Program-made: the position numbers and the translations under genes
Part shown: positions 9,747 through 19,019 of the stretch, piece by piece
How the letters are laid out: every line of letters starts with the position of its first letter
How positions within the stretch are numbered: position 1 is the stretch's first letter
The notes under the pieces: generated by a model
The model's input: only the letters and a program-made list of their open reading frames with translations
Told to the model about the DNA's origin: nothing
Databases searched by the model: none
Source: Algoriphagus machipongonensis
GTDB lineage: Bacteria; Bacteroidota; Bacteroidia; Cytophagales; Cyclobacteriaceae
Assembly (NCBI RefSeq): GCF_000166275.1
Contig: NZ_CM001023.1
Location: 3,971,001-4,035,000, forward strand
DNA: 64,000 nucleotides
Direction: 5' to 3'

Positions 9747-10891
9747 CTATCCCAACCTTTAAATTTTCTAAATTCTGGATCCAGTTTCTCCAAACTTACT
9801 TTCACGCTAAAGACATGTGAATAAGGAGTATCAGACACATTACCAATGTCAGAAAGAGCATAATCAATTTGAAATTTTTGGCTTAGCACTACCCCAAGCC
9901 CCATACTTGGCTGTATATTCAAGCTCTTACTTCCGTCAAAATCCTTGATATACTGAAAATTTCCAAGACCTGCTCTTAGATAGGCAATTCCTTGAAATCC
10001 AGCTTCTATCCCTATTTTGGGATCAATACTCATAAAGGAAGTGCTGATAATGGTATTTCTCTCTCCATCAAAAGTCATATCTAAATCAGCCACAGTAAGC
10101 AGATTGAAGTTGCTACCCAATTTCCAATCATAGGCTATGCTGGCAATCGCCCGAGGTAAAGTCAATTCAACGGAGTTAATCGGAACCTCATTATCAGTTT
10201 GAGCATAAATCTCCTTGACCAATTCTGCATTATGTGACCAGGCATTAAAGGTGGAAGTAATATCTCTAATCATTAATCCAGCTGTCAATCGATCTTTCAC
10301 ATAAATACCTCCTACATCCAATCCAAATCCCCAAGCTTGGGCGAATTTCCCTACATTTCTATGGATGATTTTGGCATTCATACCCACTTTAAATTTATCA
10401 GATAAATCCCGGGCATAGCTCAATAACAAGGCATAATCGGCCGCATTGAAGAATTGAATATTATTATAATTCAGGGCCCCGTTGGCATCATATAAAAATC
10501 GAGTATCAGGAATGTCATCCACTCCAAATCGGATCAGAGATACTGCTACCTGGCTTTCTGATTTGATGGGGGTAGAAAAGCCCAGATAATCGTATTGTGC
10601 TACTCCTGCAAAATATTCGGAGTGCATTAAGGTAAACTCATATTTATGCTGGATACCAAGCAGCCCGGCAGGATTCCAATAGGCTGCAGTCACATCTCTT
10701 GCCGCTGCGGCTTGTGCTCCTCCCATCCCAAGGGCTCTTGCTCCCACTCCAATACTTAAGAATTCATTGGAATATTTCGGGGCAATTGATTGGGATTTTA
10801 CGTCTTTTGGCAAACAAAACATACAAGCCAAAAGCATCAAAAAGTAAATTATTCCTAGTTGCTTTTCCTTCACAAAACCAAAATAAAGCAA
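9743..10891 (-). CDS. porV2: PorV/PorQ-family outer membrane barrel, PorV2 type
   Basis: 382 residues with a signal peptide ending near VKSQS. The first mature part, SNEFLSIGVGARALGMGGAQAAAARDVTAAYWNPAGL, is the FadL/PorV start motif; beta-strand repeats follow to the C-terminus. In type IX systems PorV is an outer-membrane shuttle that brings cargo to the PorU sortase. The 4-base overlap with porU2 argues that this barrel serves that particular sortase. The other Por genes (porK, L, M, N, P, sov) are not in the window. Confidence 0.87.
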   Translation of the reverse strand: MLYFGFVKEKQLGIIYFLMLLACMFCLPKDVKSQSIAPKYSNEFLSIGVGARALGMGGAQAAAARDVTAAYWNPAGLLGIQHKYEFTLMHSEYFAGVAQYDYLGFSTPIKSESQVAVSLIRFGVDDIPDTRFLYDANGALNYNNIQFFNAADYALLLSYARDLSDKFKVGMNAKIIHRNVGKFAQAWGFGLDVGGIYVKDRLTAGLMIRDITSTFNAWSHNAELVKEIYAQTDNEVPINSVELTLPRAIASIAYDWKLGSNFNLLTVADLDMTFDGERNTIISTSFMSIDPKIGIEAGFQGIAYLRAGLGNFQYIKDFDGSKSLNIQPSMGLGVVLSQKFQIDYALSDIGNVSDTPYSHVFSVKVSLEKLDPEFRKFKGWDR

Positions 10892-11230
10892 ATATCTAAG
10901 TCCTTGTTATTCCTAGGCTTTTTTCTTTTTCAAAATCAGAAAGTGTGTACGTCCCCGAACACAATTCTGTTCATAATTTTGCACTATTTAGGGAAGATTG
11001 AAAATGTTACACTTTGGGTCATTTTTTTTTAAAAGATTTTTAAAATTCAGAAAACTGCATTAAAAGCAAACAGATGAGGTTTTTTAGATAATAGGCAATG
11101 GAAAGCCCCTCTTTATCGCAAGGAATTAGGTTATACAAGGTAGCTTGGAAAAGATTGGTATCATTTTTCTATTAAAAAGATCAAACGGAAATAAAATTTT
11201 CCATTTGAAAGGAAAATAAATCACCTAAAT
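10892..11230. other. Intergenic region between divergent operons
   Basis: 339 AT-rich bases between porV2 (minus) and padR (plus). It must hold both promoters but no convincing TTTG-N19-21-TAnnTTTG pair was found for either. GAACACAATTCTGTTC near 10970 is a short inverted repeat that might bind a regulator. No gene was seen. Confidence 0.5.
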
Positions 11231-11560
11231 ATGAATGTCGCCAACACACAGATTCAAATGCGCAAAGGGCTTCTCGAATTTTGCGTTTTGCACATTATCT
11301 CTCGGGGCGAGGTGTATACTTCAGACTTAATAGATGAACTGACTCAAGTGCAGATGATCGTGGTCGAGGGCACACTTTACCCGCTACTCAACAGACTGAA
11401 ATCTGCCTCATTAGTTCAATACCGATGGGTAGAATCAGAATCAGGTCCACCTCGGAAATATTATTCGATCACCGAGGAAGGTAAAGAATTTCTAGGTACG
11501 CTTTCTACTACCTGGACTTCATTAGTCAATTCCACCGAACAAATCACCTCTAAGAATTGA
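11231..11560 (+). CDS. PadR-family transcriptional regulator
   Basis: 109 residues. MRKGLLEFCVLHIISRGEVYTSDLIDEL, then VVEGTLYPLLNRLKSASLVQYRW and PPRKYYSITEEGKEFL form the PadR winged helix (recognition helix GTLYPLLNRL, wing SESGPPRKYY). A cytoplasmic dimeric DNA-binding repressor. Its place directly before a PspC-domain membrane protein is the common Bacteroidota arrangement and suggests it represses its own operon. No ligand can be read from the sequence. Confidence 0.92.
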   Translation: MNVANTQIQMRKGLLEFCVLHIISRGEVYTSDLIDELTQVQMIVVEGTLYPLLNRLKSASLVQYRWVESESGPPRKYYSITEEGKEFLGTLSTTWTSLVNSTEQITSKN

Positions 11561-11564
11561 ACCT

Positions 11565-11651
11565 ATGAAATTGAGTAGCACATATACGGATCAAGCTTTC
11601 TCTATCACCCGCGAGATCCCATGTGGCAACCTTAAAATGAACAACACATGA
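11565..11651 (+). CDS. Possible 28-residue small ORF overlapping the PspC gene start
   Basis: It starts four bases after the padR stop and ends in a TGA that overlaps the ATG of the PspC gene (ATGA). The peptide MKLSSTYTDQAFSITREIPC... has no recognised motif. The overlap would let ribosomes pass from padR to the PspC gene, so it may be a coupling ORF, or a remnant of a longer gene. Existence as a protein is unproven. Confidence 0.3.
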   Translation: MKLSSTYTDQAFSITREIPCGNLKMNNT

Positions 11652-13600
11652 AAAAGACGATAAGCATCAACATCAGTGGAATTCTCTTCCACATCGAAGA
11701 AGACGGGTACGATTCCCTTCGGAAGTATCTCGACGCGATCAATAAGCATTTCTCTTCTTATAAAGACAATCACGAAATCATTTCGGATATAGAGAATCGT
11801 ATTGCCGAAATTTTCCTGAGCAACCTCAAGAACAATAAGCAGGTAATCACCGCAGAAAATGTGGAGAAACTCATTGAAAAAATGGGGACCATTGCTGATT
11901 TTGCCACTGTGGAAGAAGAAAAGATTGAGGAAGAATATGAAAAAGCAGGGCCAAAGTCTGAAGATTATTATAAATATGTGACCCCTCCACATTCTGAAAA
12001 AGGAGGTTATAAAAAACTGGTCAGATTAGAGAATAAGAAAATTCTGGGTGGAGTTTGTGCTGGTATAGCTCATTATTTTGCCATAGACCCGCTTTGGACT
12101 CGTCTGATCGGAATCCTTTTGTTATTCAGTGGAAATATCCGCTTTAACTCAGGATTCTTTGACATTTTCCCTTTTGACAATTTCCGATTCGGTTTAAGTT
12201 TCGGCGTCATAGCGGTTATTGCATACATCGTCCTTTGGGTAATTTTACCAGTTTCCTATGAAATCAATGAGGATAAAAACATCAAAAAACTCTATAGAAA
12301 CCCAGATGATAAAGTGTTGGGTGGAGTTGCTTCCGGACTGGGAGCCTACTTTGGCGTAGAAGTAATATGGACAAGACTTGCCTTTGTACTTCTAATTTTA
12401 GCTGGAGGAAGTGGATTCCTGATCTATTTGGTGCTGTGGATAATCACTCCTGTAGCGAGTTCTATCACCGAGCGAATCCAGATGAAAGGTGGAGAAATCA
12501 CCTTGGATAATATTGACACGACGGTAAAGGAAAGTCAAAACCCAATCCCTCCAGTACCAGAATCTAATACCAGAAAAATTCTTCTTACGCCTTTCCGAGT
12601 TATTGGACAGGTGATTGAAGCTATCGGAAAAGCACTAGGCCCTGTTGGCCGTGCAATCTTAGCTGTGATTCGAGTGCTCTTTGGACTCTTTGTATTCTTC
12701 TTGGGATTAGCAATAACCATTGCTCCTTTGATTGCAATGGCAGTATACTTCGGTATTTTCACCAATGATGATTACGGAGTGATGATGGATAATTTCCCGA
12801 TAGAGCTTTTCTCTAACCTGATCCCCGTATGGCTAGTAGTAGCAGCATCTTTCTTATTGATAATTCCAGGAATCATCATCTTGCTATTAGGACTTAGTGT
12901 TTTGGCAAAAAAGAATATCATCGGAGGAAGAATGGGCTTGGTAGCATTGGGACTTTGGTTGCTATGCGTAGGTATCTGTGGATTCCAGATTCCAAGAATA
13001 GTAGCCCTCTTCAAATCTGAAAACTGGTATAAGAGTGAAGAGGTGCTTCCGGTAGATGAAGGGGTTATGATATTGAAACTGAACCCAATCAGCGATGATG
13101 CAAGCTTTAATAAAGTTTCACTAAAACTTGTTGGAACTTCTGACACCCTAGTGAGCATAACCAAAGACTCTTTCTCTAGAGGTAGATCTAAAGCTGAAGC
13201 TATGGAGAACGCAGAGCATATTGCTTATAACTATGCAGTTTCAGACTCTGTAGTCACATTTGACGAAGGTTTTGACGTGAATTCTCTCGACAGCTTTAGA
13301 GATCAAAAAGTGAATCTGATTCTGAACATACCCTATGATAGACCTTTCATCATGGAAAGATCACTTCTCGAAATTATCAGAAACACGATTTATAGAAATG
13401 GATATCGCTCCTCGGATGTGAACCAGCGAAATGTCTGGGTATTTAACCAAGCAGGCTTAGTATGTATCACCTGTCAGGATAAAGACGAAGAGGATTACGA
13501 TGAAGAGGAGGGTGTGGAAATGTTGGATTCGCTCAGTCGGTCCCAACTGGACAGCATTACCAGACTTAAATTTGCAGATAGTTACTTTTTAAAGGACTAA
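11648..13600 (+). CDS. PspC-domain envelope stress membrane protein with two PspC modules
   Basis: 650 residues. A conserved N-terminal cytoplasmic segment (KTISINISGILFHIEEDGY...) is followed by two PspC modules: KILGGVCAGIAHYFAIDPLWTRL (about residue 133 on) and KVLGGVASGLGAYFGVEVIWTRL (about 225 on), each with a membrane helix, then two or three more helices near residues 335-450 and a soluble C-terminal domain. PspC proteins sense envelope stress in the phage-shock response; the PadR partner suggests a Bacteroidota form of that control. The gene ends at a strong hairpin terminator (13605). Confidence 0.88.
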   Translation: MKKTISINISGILFHIEEDGYDSLRKYLDAINKHFSSYKDNHEIISDIENRIAEIFLSNLKNNKQVITAENVEKLIEKMGTIADFATVEEEKIEEEYEKAGPKSEDYYKYVTPPHSEKGGYKKLVRLENKKILGGVCAGIAHYFAIDPLWTRLIGILLLFSGNIRFNSGFFDIFPFDNFRFGLSFGVIAVIAYIVLWVILPVSYEINEDKNIKKLYRNPDDKVLGGVASGLGAYFGVEVIWTRLAFVLLILAGGSGFLIYLVLWIITPVASSITERIQMKGGEITLDNIDTTVKESQNPIPPVPESNTRKILLTPFRVIGQVIEAIGKALGPVGRAILAVIRVLFGLFVFFLGLAITIAPLIAMAVYFGIFTNDDYGVMMDNFPIELFSNLIPVWLVVAASFLLIIPGIIILLLGLSVLAKKNIIGGRMGLVALGLWLLCVGICGFQIPRIVALFKSENWYKSEEVLPVDEGVMILKLNPISDDASFNKVSLKLVGTSDTLVSITKDSFSRGRSKAEAMENAEHIAYNYAVSDSVVTFDEGFDVNSLDSFRDQKVNLILNIPYDRPFIMERSLLEIIRNTIYRNGYRSSDVNQRNVWVFNQAGLVCITCQDKDEEDYDEEEGVEMLDSLSRSQLDSITRLKFADSYFLKD

Positions 13601-13604
13601 TTCT

Positions 13605-13634
13605 AGAGGCATCCAATTGGATGCCTCTTTTTTT
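13605..13634 (+). terminator. Rho-independent terminator after the PspC gene
   Basis: Perfect stem AGAGGCATCC / GGATGCCTCT with a four-base AATT loop, followed by a T run. It starts four bases after the PspC stop and overlaps the longest possible start of the next gene, which argues for the later start there. Confidence 0.92.
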
Positions 13635-13664
13635 GTAACTTCTGTTCTCAAAACATTTAGAGAT

Positions 13665-15065
13665 ATGGATGTAACCGTTAAATTTTTAGGAGGTGCCGGA
13701 GCAGTTACTGGCTCCAAGTATTTAATAGACCTCGGGGACTTTGAGTTTCTGGTAGATTGTGGGCTTTATCAAGGTGCCAAAAATCTGCGAAAGCGAAACT
13801 GGGACAAATTCCCTATGCCCCCCACAGATATGGAGGCAATAATCCTCACCCATGCTCATTTAGATCATGTAGGTTACCTTCCTAAATTAGTAAAGCAAGG
13901 TTTTAAAGGCCCCATCTATTGCACAGAAGCGACCGCGGAGCTTGCGAAAATCCTACTCTTAGATTCTGGAAAACTTCAGGAAGAAGAGGCAGAGTATGCC
14001 CGAAAGAAAGGCTATTCCAGACATGAATCCCCAGAACCCCTTTACACCAGAGATGATGCGGAGTCAGTTTTTCCGCAGCTAGTTCCCCAACAATTTGAAA
14101 CACCCTTTCAGATCAACCCGAATGTAAGTGTAACCTATTACCATGCAGGGCATATTTTAGGAGCTGCCATTGTCAAAGTCATCGTCAAAGGAGATACACA
14201 GGAGAAAAAGCTAGTCTTCTCCGGAGACTTGGGAAGATACCATGATCCTATACTTTACCCTCCCACCCGTATCCCAAAAGCCGACATATTGTGGATAGAA
14301 TCCACTTATGGGGACCGGGTAAGCCCGCCAGTCAAAGCGGAGGAGGAATTAGGAAGAGCTATCAGAGATACTTTTGATCGGGACGGACTAGTCATTATTC
14401 CCGCATTTGCTTTGGGAAGAACACAGTTAGTCATGTATTACCTATATCAACTGATGGAAAAAGGGAAGATTCCCAAGGTGCCTATATTCTTGGACTCTCC
14501 TATGGCAATTAATGCCACCAAGCTCTACTTAGATTACAAAAATGACCATCAGCTCACCGCTTGTTTGGAAGAGGAAGATCATCACTTATTTGATCATCCT
14601 CAACTGCATTATTTTCGGAAGCAAGAGGAATCCCGCTCTCTAAATGAGTACAGAGGTAATGCAATCATTATCTCTGCCAGTGGTATGGCCACTGGAGGTC
14701 GTGTACTACACCATTTATTCCATCACCTTCCGAATGAGAAAAATAGTGTGATATTCGTGGGATATCAAGCCTATGGGACCAGAGGAAGGAGACTCGTGGA
14801 TGGAGAAAACGAGGTGAGAATCTATGGTCGTGAAGTTCCTGTCAAAGCCAAAATATATCAAATTGATGGCTTATCCGCTCATGCAGACCAAGAGGAGCTG
14901 ATGGATTGGGCAGAAGGTTTTACAGACAGACCTAAAATCACTTTTATTATTCATGGTGAAGAACAAAGTGCTACCGTTTTAGGTCAGAAACTTCATGATG
15001 AATTAGGCTGGCAAACTGTCATCCCTCAATATCTGGAATCATTTATGCTGTTTAAAAACATATAG
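13665..15065 (+). CDS. MBL-fold beta-CASP RNA-processing exonuclease-like protein
   Basis: 466 residues from the ATG at 13665. An upstream in-frame ATG at 13617 lies within the terminator hairpin and adds a non-conserved stretch, so the later start is preferred. VKFLGGAGAVTGSKYLI opens the metallo-beta-lactamase fold; THAHLDHVGYL is the HxHxDH zinc motif; SGDLGRYHDPI and ESTYGDR follow, then a beta-CASP domain (PAFALGRTQ, ISASGMATGGR) and the RMMBL end with LSAHADQEEL. This is the CPSF-like/RNA-specificity family, predicted cytoplasmic ribonuclease. Physiological RNA targets are unknown. Confidence 0.9.
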   Translation: MDVTVKFLGGAGAVTGSKYLIDLGDFEFLVDCGLYQGAKNLRKRNWDKFPMPPTDMEAIILTHAHLDHVGYLPKLVKQGFKGPIYCTEATAELAKILLLDSGKLQEEEAEYARKKGYSRHESPEPLYTRDDAESVFPQLVPQQFETPFQINPNVSVTYYHAGHILGAAIVKVIVKGDTQEKKLVFSGDLGRYHDPILYPPTRIPKADILWIESTYGDRVSPPVKAEEELGRAIRDTFDRDGLVIIPAFALGRTQLVMYYLYQLMEKGKIPKVPIFLDSPMAINATKLYLDYKNDHQLTACLEEEDHHLFDHPQLHYFRKQEESRSLNEYRGNAIIISASGMATGGRVLHHLFHHLPNEKNSVIFVGYQAYGTRGRRLVDGENEVRIYGREVPVKAKIYQIDGLSAHADQEELMDWAEGFTDRPKITFIIHGEEQSATVLGQKLHDELGWQTVIPQYLESFMLFKNI

Positions 15066-15089
15066 CTGACCAGTAATTTATTAATCAAA

Positions 15090-15548
15090 ATGAAACGACT
15101 TGCTAACCTATTCTTACTTGCTACTCTATTTTTGAGTTTGTTTCAATGCACTCCCTACCAACCCGAAGGGCAAGGGGTCGTGGGCACCATCACCTGGATA
15201 GAAGGAAATCAAATGCCTAAAATTGGTGATGAGAAAGAAGAAGATGCAAGTGAGGTTTTGGTAAAAAGGAAAGTTCAAGTGTATCCAATAACGAATATCT
15301 CTGATGTAAAAGTTGAGAATGGCTTAATCACCGGTATTGCTACTGAGATGGTTAAAGAAGTTACTTCAGATGAAGAAGGGAAGTATGCCTTAGACTTAAG
15401 TCCTGGTAGATATACCGTTGTAACGGTAGAAGAGGATGGATTATTTGCCAACATTTTTGATGGAGAGGGAAATATACAGCCTGTTACCATTAAGGAGAAT
15501 GAGTGGGTTTTGCTAGATATCCTGATCAATTACAAGGCGGTGTATTAA
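15090..15548 (+). CDS. Small lipoprotein with carboxypeptidase-regulatory-like fold (tentative)
   Basis: 152 residues. Signal MKRLANLFLLATLFLSLFQC with lipobox LFQC (Cys20). The mature part has a G-GVVGTITWIEGNQ strand, then TSDEEGKYALDLSPGRYTVV and KENEWVLLDI, the pattern of a transthyretin-like regulatory fold (EGKY...L.PG.Y.V). Probably a lipid-anchored envelope protein of unknown function. It follows the nuclease gene by 24 bases and may be cotranscribed with it. Confidence 0.75.
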   Translation: MKRLANLFLLATLFLSLFQCTPYQPEGQGVVGTITWIEGNQMPKIGDEKEEDASEVLVKRKVQVYPITNISDVKVENGLITGIATEMVKEVTSDEEGKYALDLSPGRYTVVTVEEDGLFANIFDGEGNIQPVTIKENEWVLLDILINYKAVY

Positions 15549-15730
15549 TTTGGATTAGAAATTCAAAAAATATTTTCACCCAACACAATATTTTTTTTTA
15601 TCACAACCTTCTGATTTTAAATATTTTAACTTCCTTCGTAAAAGAAAAAGAAAAAAACATTAACTTTTTTTATCAACCCAAGCAACCATTTTTGATAGCT
15701 GCGCATCTACCTAAATGAAAGCCACTAATA

Positions 15731-16300
15731 ATGTTCAGCAGAACCAATTTTTCTACCGAAACAGGAATAATACAAGGTTGCCTAAAAGGCGATCGGTCAG
15801 CCCAGCGTCACCTGTATGATACCTATTCGGGAAAATTCTTGGCCATCTGCATCCGATACCTAAAAGATCGGGAACATGCAGAGGATGTGATGATAGAAGG
15901 CTTCATGAAGATCTTTGAAAAACTTTCCCAGTATCAACACAAAGGAAGTTTTGAAGGATGGATGAAGCGGATCATTGTCACCCAGGCTCTCATGACATTA
16001 AGAAGCAATAGGCACTTGATGATGGAAGTAAACATGGAGAATGAATCTCAGTTTGAGGATCAAAACTATGAGCTAACTCATCTCGAAACCCAAGAGCTAC
16101 TGGAAATGGTCAAAAGTCTCCCTGTGGGATACCGAACAGTCTTCAACTTGTATGCAATAGAAGGCTACTCACACCAGGAAATCGCAGACCTACTTGGAAT
16201 CAGCGTAAGTACTTCCAAATCTCAGCTCAACAGGGCCCGAAATGTCTTAAAAGAAAAAATTGCCAGTCTAACACCAAATGAAAGGAGAAACAATGGCTAA
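15731..16300 (+). CDS. ECF RNA polymerase sigma factor
   Basis: 189 residues. Region 2: RDRSAQRHLYDTYSGKFLAICIRYLKDREHAEDVMIEGFMKIF; region 4: MVKSLPVGYRTVFNLYAIEGYSHQEIADLLGISVSTSKSQLNRARNVL. This is the sigma-70 ECF type, a cytoplasmic promoter-specificity factor. It is the first gene of a five-gene plus-strand run (to 19952) of membrane and outer-membrane proteins, so it probably controls an envelope operon that includes itself. The next gene starts inside its end. Confidence 0.93.
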   Translation: MFSRTNFSTETGIIQGCLKGDRSAQRHLYDTYSGKFLAICIRYLKDREHAEDVMIEGFMKIFEKLSQYQHKGSFEGWMKRIIVTQALMTLRSNRHLMMEVNMENESQFEDQNYELTHLETQELLEMVKSLPVGYRTVFNLYAIEGYSHQEIADLLGISVSTSKSQLNRARNVLKEKIASLTPNERRNNG

Positions 16301-17108
16301 ATCATCACAAAAGTTGGATCAGGTTTTCAAAGAAAAACTAGATCAACATAGCATCAAGCCCAGCGCTTTAGCCTGGGAAAGATTAGAAAAGGAGCTTCCC
16401 AAAGAATCAAAATCCAATCAAAGGATTTGGTGGGCTGCGGCAGCTTCAGTGGTGATCTTGCTTTCTGCTGGCTATTTCTTATACCCAGAAAACCAGAGTG
16501 CGGATACAGGTGAAATGCTTGCAAACAATCAAGTAACCGAAACTCCTGCAACTGAAGGAACACTCAATGAAATTCCTACAATAGCAGAAGTTACTCCAAA
16601 AGAAGAAACCATTACACAGGATGAAAATGCTCAAGAAAATACGCTAGAGCCTAAACAGCCTGAAGTCAAAAAGAATACTAAAACCAACTTAAACAAACCA
16701 ACTACTATTCAGCAAGAAGCTAAAAATGAAGCACCTCAAAACCTGATTGCGATGACCGAAACGCAGGAAGAAACTAAGGTGACAGAAACCCAAAAAGTAG
16801 AAGTACCTGAAGTAACACTCGAAAAAGAATTGCCCCAACCAGAAATGCAGATTACAGCACCTGATTTGGATAAGACTATAGCAGAAGCTCAAGTGACCGA
16901 CGAGGCTCCAGCTTATCGTGTGAAAATTTATTCTGATGGACTTAAAGAGAAGCCTAAAGACAAAAGTTTGATTGCCGGTATCGGAAAAACAGTCAATGAA
17001 GTTGAGGGACTACTCGACAAAGTAGATCAGGGATTTGCAGACCTTCAGGATGCTAAGAATAATCTCTTTACAAGTATGGTTTCTAAAAAAGAGCGAGCTG
17101 ATAAATAG
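16293..17108 (+). CDS. Single-pass membrane protein coupled to the sigma factor (possible anti-sigma)
   Basis: 271 residues from the ATG at 16293; AAAGGAG sits just upstream of it and decides this start over 16278. An N-terminal cytoplasmic part (KLDQVFKEKLDQHSIKPSALAWERLEKEL) is followed by one membrane helix (IWWAAAASVVILLSAGYFLY, about residues 51-70) and a long Glu/Thr/Gln/Pro-rich periplasmic stretch. The position, overlap with the sigma gene and topology are those of an anti-sigma factor, but the N-terminal part shows no recognised anti-sigma zinc motif (HxxxCxxC), so the role is inferred from context. Confidence 0.72.
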   Translation: MAKSSQKLDQVFKEKLDQHSIKPSALAWERLEKELPKESKSNQRIWWAAAASVVILLSAGYFLYPENQSADTGEMLANNQVTETPATEGTLNEIPTIAEVTPKEETITQDENAQENTLEPKQPEVKKNTKTNLNKPTTIQQEAKNEAPQNLIAMTETQEETKVTETQKVEVPEVTLEKELPQPEMQITAPDLDKTIAEAQVTDEAPAYRVKIYSDGLKEKPKDKSLIAGIGKTVNEVEGLLDKVDQGFADLQDAKNNLFTSMVSKKERADK

Positions 17109-17139
17109 ACCCACCACCCATAGAAAACGACACCAAATC

Positions 17140-18180
17140 ATGAAAAAATACATATTATTATTTTGCCTGATGGCCATCGTGCAAATAGGATTTGCCGGAA
17201 GCATGCCATCCAATGATACCTACAAAACCGTCATGAGTGACAGTGTTGTTGTAGAATTCGGAAAATCTGGAAAAGTAGTTATCATCGTGGATAGCAAAGA
17301 GGATTTCGAAAAGCTTAAACTGATGAATATCAACCAGATCATCAGAGAATTGGACCTGGAGGAAAACGAAGACACAGGGGATATGACGATCGTCGAAATC
17401 AAGAAAAAAGACGGTTCTACCAAAGAAGTGGTTAAAGTCAGAGAGGACTGGGATGAAACAGAAGTCTATATCGGTGGAATGAGAATTCTGGTCGATGAAT
17501 CTGGTGCAAACACCAAAGTCAGGGTGGAGCCCGGAAACAACAAAAGGAAAGATCCCTCCTTCCGCACCTATTTCAATGTGGATCTTGGAGTCAACAATTA
17601 CCTGAATAGCGACGGGAAGTTTCCTACTTCCGACAATCCTTATGCTGTTAAAGGCTGGGGAAGCTGGAATGTAGGATTAAACTTCATGGCAGCACAAAAG
17701 CTCTCCAAAGGCTTTTATTGGAACTTTGGTCTAGGCTTTCAATTCTACAACTTCAAATTTGAAAACAGAGATTTTCAGGCTGTTAGAGGCGATAATATGA
17801 TCGACTTTATCCAAAGAACGGATGTTGACGGATTTAAAAGTAAAGTCTCTGCTTCGTACATCATGGGTACTACCATGCTTGAACTTGACTTCGGGAAAAT
17901 GAATGACAACGGAAGAAGAGGACTTAGAATAGCTGCAGGACCTTATGCTGGATACCGATTGGGTGGGCAGTCTAAATATGTCTATAGAGAACTAGGCGGT
18001 TCGGGACGTAAAAAAGACAAGCAAAACACCGGGTTATACTTAAACAACTTCAGGTATGGTGTAAGAGGTGAAGTAGGAATAGGAAGAATAACATTCTTTA
18101 GTACCTACGACCTTAACACACTGTTTCAGGATGAAAAAGGCCCTGAGTTAAACCCAATCACTTTTGGGATAGTATTCTAA
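17140..18180 (+). CDS. Outer membrane beta-barrel protein, paralogue 1 of the sigma operon
   Basis: 346 residues from the ATG at 17140, which opens a clean signal peptide (MKKYILLFCLMAIVQIGFAG). An earlier in-frame start would place the signal inside the chain. An N-terminal soluble part (about residues 25-125, charged) precedes alternating beta strands (FNVDLGVNNYL, WGSWNVGLNFM, FYWNFGLGFQFYNFKFENR, LRIAAGPYAGYRLGG, YGVRGEVGIGRITFF) ending in aromatic residues, as in outer-membrane barrels. The barrel is paralogous to that of the next gene. Function unknown. Confidence 0.75.
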   Translation: MKKYILLFCLMAIVQIGFAGSMPSNDTYKTVMSDSVVVEFGKSGKVVIIVDSKEDFEKLKLMNINQIIRELDLEENEDTGDMTIVEIKKKDGSTKEVVKVREDWDETEVYIGGMRILVDESGANTKVRVEPGNNKRKDPSFRTYFNVDLGVNNYLNSDGKFPTSDNPYAVKGWGSWNVGLNFMAAQKLSKGFYWNFGLGFQFYNFKFENRDFQAVRGDNMIDFIQRTDVDGFKSKVSASYIMGTTMLELDFGKMNDNGRRGLRIAAGPYAGYRLGGQSKYVYRELGGSGRKKDKQNTGLYLNNFRYGVRGEVGIGRITFFSTYDLNTLFQDEKGPELNPITFGIVF

Positions 18181-18203
18181 TATCACTATAGCAATTTTTA
18201 CCG

Positions 18204-19001
18204 ATGAAAAACCAACTATTATTTCTTTTACTCTTCGTTTTTTCGATCTCTACAGCAGTCGCACAAAACGAACCAGACACGGTGATTTACACCAAAGATA
18301 AAGTCATAAAAATCTTCGGAAACACTTGGAGATATACCAAAAATGACAATGACAAATGGACTCTTGAAATAGAAGAAGACGATAAAGTCGAAGTTAAAAC
18401 TAGATACAGAAACAGAAAATTTGATGTTGACTTTAATACGGAACTGGGAATCAACCTCGTCACTCCTACCGATCAAATGCCTGAAGTAAAACCTTGGGGA
18501 TCTTGGTACTATGCGATGAACTTAGAGGGAAATTACAAACCAGCCAGAAACTTCCACCTGATCTCAAATATTGGGGTCAGCTGGTACAACTTCAAGTTGG
18601 AGGATCGAAGCTTGATCGCTGTTAAAAACCCTGATGGAATTACCTGGGAAGAATTTGAAGATGGAACAGGAACCAAGTCCAAAATTTCGGCTTCTTACCT
18701 AAACTTCACTTTAGTCCCTACGGTCTTGACTAACAATCAAAAATTGAGATTAGGACTTGGAGGCTATGTGGGGGTTAGAATCGGCGGCCGAGGGAAATTC
18801 GTTTACGATGACGAAAATGGAAACAAGCAGAAGCAATTTGAAAAATCCAATATGTACGTCGAAAACTTTCGGTATGGTGCCAGAGGGGAAATAGGAGTCG
18901 GTGATGTGACACTATTCTTCAACTATGATCTAAACAACCTGTTTCAGGAAAACTTAGGTCCAACAGTAAATGCTATGAGTTTTGGGGTGACCCTTCGATA
19001 A
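18204..19001 (+). CDS. Outer membrane beta-barrel protein, paralogue 2 of the sigma operon
   Basis: 265 residues with signal peptide (cleavage after AVAQ). Strands match those of the upstream gene: WGSWYYAMNLEG, VSWYNFKLEDRSL, LRLGLGGYVGVRIGGRGKF, FRYGARGEIGVGDVTLFFNYDLNNLFQ. The N-terminal soluble part is much shorter. 23 bases separate it from the gene before and 18 from the gene after, so it belongs to the same operon. Probably in the outer membrane; function unknown. Confidence 0.75.
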   Translation: MKNQLLFLLLFVFSISTAVAQNEPDTVIYTKDKVIKIFGNTWRYTKNDNDKWTLEIEEDDKVEVKTRYRNRKFDVDFNTELGINLVTPTDQMPEVKPWGSWYYAMNLEGNYKPARNFHLISNIGVSWYNFKLEDRSLIAVKNPDGITWEEFEDGTGTKSKISASYLNFTLVPTVLTNNQKLRLGLGGYVGVRIGGRGKFVYDDENGNKQKQFEKSNMYVENFRYGARGEIGVGDVTLFFNYDLNNLFQENLGPTVNAMSFGVTLR

Positions 19002-19019
19002 CAGAAAATCAAACAAACT

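Noticed and set aside
13617..13664. Upstream start for the beta-CASP nuclease
   Set aside because: It falls within the terminator hairpin and T run of the preceding gene, and the extra residues are unlike the family.
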